In this document: positions 60,683 through 64,000 of the stretch, one piece after another
Layout of the letters: every line of letters starts with the position of its first letter
Position numbering within the stretch: position 1 is the first letter of the stretch
From: Ascidiaceihabitans sp023955215
Lineage (GTDB): Bacteria; Pseudomonadota; Alphaproteobacteria; Rhodobacterales; Rhodobacteraceae
DNA length: 64,000 nt
Assembly (NCBI GenBank): GCA_943788345.1
Contig: CALSPX010000006.1
Coordinates: 219,039 to 283,038 of the forward strand
Reading direction: 5' to 3'
Notes under the pieces: model-generated
Database searches by the model: none
Seen by the model: only the letters and a program-made list of their open reading frames with translations
Told to the model about the DNA's origin: nothing
Program-made: the position numbers and the translations under genes

Positions 60683-60728
60683 ACACTCTCTTACCATAAG
60701 AATTTTCAAAATGATGGTAAGACAGTGT
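60683..60728. repeat. 15-bp inverted repeat just outside the island
   Basis: ACACTCTCTTACCAT (60683-60697) and ATGGTAAGACAGTGT (60714-60728) pair at 14 of 15 positions with a 16-nt loop. It begins 7 bp after the right-hand repeat. In the original chromosome it would have followed the tRNA-Tyr directly, so it could be the old tRNA-Tyr terminator, though no T-run follows. The interval 60729-60929 is otherwise empty. Confidence 0.5.
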
Positions 60729-60929
60729 CGCCTTTGTTGGATCATCATCAGCCAGAGAGGTAAGCACCACAACCGCCACGGATACCTGAAATTTCAGAAC
60801 CAGAAAACAACCCTTATGTGACCACAGATGACGCGGCAAAACGAATATTTAAAAATTTTTAATTTCAACCTAAGCAGACCCTAGTCTGCCCCTTCGCTCA
60901 AAAATATTAAATTTTCTTGAGGAAAGGAG

Positions 60930-61013
60930 TGGTACGGGTGAAGGGACTCGAACCCCCACGCCAAAGGCGCTTGGACCTAAACCAAGTGCGTCTACCAATT
61001 CCGCCACACCCGC
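60930..61013 (-). tRNA. tRNA-Leu(TAG)
   Basis: 84 nt with encoded CCA. Acceptor GCGGGTG/CACCCGT (one G-T pair), anticodon loop TTTAGGT in ACTTGG-TTTAGGT-CCAAGC, anticodon TAG, long variable arm GCGCCTTTGGCGT, T-arm GGGTTCGAGTCCC. Confidence 0.95.
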
Positions 61014-61188
61014 ACACATGTCCTATTTGGACAATCGAGGGATTAGCAAAGGTTTGCGCGGGATGCGAGGGGAAAATGCGAAAAAACCACAACATTTTTA
61101 AATGGCTAAAAAAAACTAGCCAATTTAGCCCGATTCATCATAGATTGGACACAACCTAGAGGCAGGTTGCAGTAAAAAAAAGACGCCA

Positions 61189-61692
61189 ATGAAACCGAAA
61201 ACGGTCAGGCGCGTCAAAAGCGAACAAGATTCGCAAACACGCGCATATCCTATGCATGCCGGCATTGTTGCAGGCAGCATTATCTTTACAGCAGAGGGAG
61301 AAATCCCTGCTGAATACCTATCCCCGGGCGACAAAGTCGTAACCCGCGATTCAGGGATGGTAACGCTGCTGGATACATTTGTTCATCGCATTTCAGCCCA
61401 GGCTGTTGCGATCAAAGCAGGTTCCTTGGGACACACCCGTCCCGATCACAATGTAATCATCCCAGCTGAACAGAATATTTTGGTGCGCGACTGGCGCGCC
61501 CAGTCCATGTTCGGCAAGGCCCAAACGATTGTACAGGCTGGAGACTTGATTGATGGTGAGTTTATCACCGATCTGGGAACGCGTGATTTACATCTCGTGC
61601 ATCTGACATTTGATAAACAACATGTTATCTATGCCGATGGTTTGGAAATATCCGTACCATTGGCAAAAGATCTATCCGCAATAGCGGCCTGA
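61189..61692 (+). CDS. Hint-domain protein without catalytic cysteine
   Basis: 167 residues. The central part has the Hint (hedgehog/intein, Hint_2) pattern GSIIFTAEGEIPAEYLSPGDKVVTRDSG ... VLLDTF, HNVIIPAEQNILVRDWRA and ADGLEI. Members normally have a Cys at the start of the domain (CFTPGT...); here the position is Ser and there is no Cys in the whole protein. Auto-cleavage by the usual thioester route is therefore not expected. The basic N-terminus shows no signal peptide. Family common in Rhodobacterales, function unknown. Confidence 0.82.
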   Translation: MKPKTVRRVKSEQDSQTRAYPMHAGIVAGSIIFTAEGEIPAEYLSPGDKVVTRDSGMVTLLDTFVHRISAQAVAIKAGSLGHTRPDHNVIIPAEQNILVRDWRAQSMFGKAQTIVQAGDLIDGEFITDLGTRDLHLVHLTFDKQHVIYADGLEISVPLAKDLSAIAA

Positions 61693-61710
61693 TCACCAAA
61701 ACAAGTCGTA

Positions 61711-61745
61711 ACGCAAAGCCCCTCAATGGGGTTTTGCGTGTTTTG
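61711..61745 (+). terminator. Terminator after the Hint-domain gene
   Basis: ACGCAAAGCCCC (61711-61722) pairs with GGGGTTTTGCGT (61728-61739), one G-U pair, 5-nt loop; followed by GTTTTGCG. Confidence 0.75.
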
Positions 61746-61943
61746 CGCGATCCCTCCCCAATGCCCCTGCAAAGCACCTGACCAATCAACCGATTCAATT
61801 TTGCCTTATTTTTAGGCTCTCCGCTCTAAAAATGCGCACATAGACAATTCCCCCCAGAAGCAAGCATCACTTTCCCTCTCGAATATGGACCTTAAAGCCC
61901 ATAAATGGGAACAGAGACTCAAAGCCATGCCAAGGAGGCCCAA

Positions 61944-62282
61944 ATGAAAAAGATCGAAGCGATTATCAAACCCTTCAAACTTGATGAGGTTAAAGAGGCC
62001 CTTCAAGAGGTTGGCGTTCAAGGCCTTAGCGTTATCGAAGTCAAAGGTTTCGGCCGTCAAAAAGGCCACACCGAATTGTACCGCGGCGCTGAGTATGTCG
62101 TGGACTTCTTGCCAAAGGTAAAAGTTGAAATCGTCCTGGACGACGATCAAGTCGACGCAGCGATCGCAGCGATCGTTGATGCTGCAAAAACTGACAAGAT
62201 CGGTGACGGCAAAATCTTTGTCTCGCCTGTTGAACAAACCATCCGCATCCGTACCGGTGAGTCCGGTTCAGACGCGCTTTAA
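61944..62282 (+). CDS. glnB: Nitrogen regulatory protein P-II
   Basis: 112-residue PII signal protein. MKKIEAIIKPFKLDEVKEAL opening; the T-loop has Tyr51 for uridylylation in TELYRGAEYVVDFLPKVK; C-terminal DAAKTDKIGDGKIFVSPVEQTIRIRTGE. The start at 61944 has a near-perfect AAGGAGG; thirteen in-frame codons exist before it. Senses 2-oxoglutarate/ATP and controls GlnA adenylylation and NtrBC. Forty nt before glnA, as in other alphaproteobacteria. Confidence 0.98.
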   Translation: MKKIEAIIKPFKLDEVKEALQEVGVQGLSVIEVKGFGRQKGHTELYRGAEYVVDFLPKVKVEIVLDDDQVDAAIAAIVDAAKTDKIGDGKIFVSPVEQTIRIRTGESGSDAL

Positions 62283-62321
62283 TCCATCACCATAGAACAT
62301 ACGAACACGAAGGATCACGAA

Positions 62322-63725
62322 ATGAGCAACCTACTTCTAGATATGATCAAAGATGAAGCCGCCGACTATGTCGACGTGCGCTTCACAGATCCCCGCGGCA
62401 AGCTACAGCACGTTACATTGTGCGCAGATCAAGTCGACGAAGACTTGATCGCTGAAGGCTTTATGTTTGACGGCTCTTCTATCGAAGGCTGGAAATCAAT
62501 CGAAGCATCAGACATGAAATTGATGATGGATGTGGATAGTGCATATGTTGACCCGTTCTATGCGGAAAAAACAATCTGCGTTCACTGCTCTGTTGTTGAG
62601 CCAGACACTGGCGAAGCCTATACACGTGACCCACGCGGAACAGCTCAAAAAGCCGAAGCATATTTGAAATCTTCTGGCATCGGTGACGTTGCTTATATGG
62701 GCCCAGAAGCTGAGTTCTTCTTGTTCGACGATGTGCGTTACTCAACATCCATCAACAAAGTATCTTACGAAGTTGATGCGACAGACGCGTCTTGGAACAC
62801 AGACACCGAATACGAAATGGGCAACATGGGCCACCGCCCTGGCGTCAAAGGTGGTTACTTCCCAGTAAACCCAATTGACGAAGCACACGACCTTCGCGGC
62901 GAAATGCTTTCCACCATGAAGCGTTTGGGCATGAAAGTTGACAAGCACCACCACGAGGTTGCGTCCTGCCAACACGAGCTAGGCTTGATCTTTGGCTCAC
63001 TCACAAAACAAGCCGACGAGCTGCAAAAATACAAATATGTTGTTCACAACGTAGCGCACGCATACGGTAAATCAGCGACCTTTATGCCAAAGCCAATCGC
63101 GGGTGATAACGGCACTGGTATGCACGTGAACATGTCTATCTGGAAAGATGGCAAGCCATTGTTTGCAGGCGACAAATATGCTGATCTATCCCAAGAAGCG
63201 CTATACTTTATCGGCGGCATTCTGCACCACGCAAAAGCCCTGAACGCCTTCACTAACCCAGGTACAAACAGCTACAAACGCCTAATCCCAGGCTTTGAAG
63301 CTCCAGTTCTGCGCGCATATTCTGCAAGCAACCGTTCTGGCTGTGTTCGTATTCCATGGACAGAGTCACCAAAAGCAAAACGCGTTGAAGCACGTTTCCC
63401 AGATCCATCTGCGAACCCATACCTTTGCTTCTCTGCCTTGTTGATGGCTGGCCTTGACGGCATCCAAAACAAGATCGATCCAGGCGAAGCTATGGACAAA
63501 AATCTGTATGACCTACCAGCAGAAGAGCTGGCAGCGATCCCAACAGTTTGTGGTTCCTTGCGCGAAGCCTTGGAAGAACTGGAAAAAGGCATGGACTTCT
63601 TGTTGGCTGGTGACGTGTTCACAAAAGACCAAATCGAAGGCTACGTCGCCCTTAAAATGGAAGAGGTTGAACGCTACGAGCACACACCTCACCCAGTTGA
63701 GTACGCAATGTACTACTCTTGCTAA
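62322..63725 (+). CDS. glnA: Glutamine synthetase type I
   Basis: 467-residue GSI. N-terminal beta-grasp with DVRFTDPRGKLQHVT, metal-binding FMFDGSSIEGWKSIEASDMKL, GPEAEFFLFDDVRY, KGGYFPVNP, HEVASCQHELGLIF, NGTGMHVNMSIWKDG, NPGTNSYKRLIPGFEAPV and PWTESPKAKRVEARFPDPSANPYL. The adenylylation Tyr lies in DKNLYDLPAEEL (about residue 394), so the enzyme should be switched off by GlnE under PII control. Downstream of glnB. Confidence 0.99.
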   Translation: MSNLLLDMIKDEAADYVDVRFTDPRGKLQHVTLCADQVDEDLIAEGFMFDGSSIEGWKSIEASDMKLMMDVDSAYVDPFYAEKTICVHCSVVEPDTGEAYTRDPRGTAQKAEAYLKSSGIGDVAYMGPEAEFFLFDDVRYSTSINKVSYEVDATDASWNTDTEYEMGNMGHRPGVKGGYFPVNPIDEAHDLRGEMLSTMKRLGMKVDKHHHEVASCQHELGLIFGSLTKQADELQKYKYVVHNVAHAYGKSATFMPKPIAGDNGTGMHVNMSIWKDGKPLFAGDKYADLSQEALYFIGGILHHAKALNAFTNPGTNSYKRLIPGFEAPVLRAYSASNRSGCVRIPWTESPKAKRVEARFPDPSANPYLCFSALLMAGLDGIQNKIDPGEAMDKNLYDLPAEELAAIPTVCGSLREALEELEKGMDFLLAGDVFTKDQIEGYVALKMEEVERYEHTPHPVEYAMYYSC

Positions 63726-63765
63726 GCTCTTAAATCCTCAGGGATTTAACGGTTACAAAACAATG

Positions 63766-63797
63766 AAAGGCGTCCCATCGCGGGGCGCCTTTTTTAT
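63766..63797 (+). terminator. Terminator of glnBA
   Basis: AAAGGCGTCCC (63766-63776) pairs with GGGGCGCCTTT (63782-63792), one G-U pair, and is followed by TTTTTATT. Confidence 0.9.
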
Positions 63798-63886
63798 TGC
63801 CACCCAATATAACACACGGCATTAGCGGCTTTACCCCTTCCCCTTGATACGTTCATACTCCCCCCAAACGTACTGGGAGTAACGAT

Positions 63887-64000
63887 ATGAACCGCCTCAA
63901 CATCACATGCGCCTCGCTATTGGCTTTGACCCTCACGACGACCGCTGCCTTTGCCGCAACTTGTGGCGATACGGGTGCCGGATTTGAAGGATGGAAAACG
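63887..64000 (+). CDS. Lytic murein transglycosylase (5' end only)
   Basis: The first 38 codons are seen. Signal peptide MNRLNITCASLLALTLTTTAAFA, then the mature start ATCGDTGAGFEGWKT, the opening seen in MltB-type lytic transglycosylases of Roseobacters. A GGGAG stands 10 nt before the ATG. The catalytic domain is outside the window, so the call rests on this N-terminal pattern and memory of the family. Confidence 0.65.
   Translation, partial: MNRLNITCASLLALTLTTTAAFAATCGDTGAGFEGWKT

Noticed and set aside
60591..60821. 76-codon plus-strand open frame at the right end of the island
   Set aside because: It reads through the copied tRNA-Tyr tail and the inverted repeat; no start signal and no domain.

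Overview
The window looks like a chromosome segment of a marine alphaproteobacterium of the order Rhodobacterales (Roseobacter group). The evidence is the Rhodobacterales-type dcw cluster with tandem DUF2484 proteins, a BolA/J-domain/CobS/CobT block, a TctABC-TctDE system, a DUF1127 gene followed by CCTCCC-loop small RNAs, and a Hint-domain protein. Coding density is high, and the 64 kb are almost entirely core genes apart from one compact island.

Layout. Positions 1-4.4 kb hold a partial gene, bolA, a J-domain gene and the cobaltochelatase subunits cobS and cobT. An M24B aminopeptidase (+) and a ClC chloride channel (-) follow. From 8.0 to 32.9 kb runs one long minus-strand block. Read in its own direction it starts with an UpsM-like leader RNA, then mraZ-rsmH-ftsL-ftsI-murE-murF-mraY-murD, a single opposite-strand FAD oxidoreductase, then ftsW-murG-murC-DUF2484-DUF2484-small membrane protein-murB-ddl-ftsQ-ftsA-ftsZ, and lpxC, bamD and recN. 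This block makes lipid II, divides the cell and builds the outer membrane; many of its junctions are ATGA stop/start overlaps.

33.3-39.5 kb is a tripartite tricarboxylate transporter (tctCBA, -) divergent from its response regulator, sensor kinase and an overlapping periplasmic binding protein (+). 39.5-48.4 kb is a mix: an unknown protein, the Mrp Fe-S carrier, a DUF1127 gene with four CCTCCC-loop hairpins (CcsR/'cuckoo' sRNAs), a TIM-barrel isomerase, a frameshifted DUF1801 gene, a flavin monooxygenase, a UvrD-type helicase and an FMN-dependent alpha-hydroxy-acid dehydrogenase. Two identical tRNA-Gly genes lead into hisB-hisH-(DUF2147)-hisA-orf-hisF-hisE.

55.0-60.7 kb is the accessory part. 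A tRNA-Tyr gene (GTA) carries at its 3' end a 23-bp sequence that recurs perfectly 5.6 kb downstream. Between the repeats lies a copper-handling module: a CueR-like MerR regulator, a MauE/DoxX protein, a consensus CueR operator, two c-type cytochromes, CopC, CopD, a multicopper oxidase, a Crp/Fnr regulator with an FNR-like box, and an unknown secreted protein. No integrase is visible. The window ends with tRNA-Leu, a cysteine-less Hint protein, glnB-glnA and the start of a lytic transglycosylase gene.
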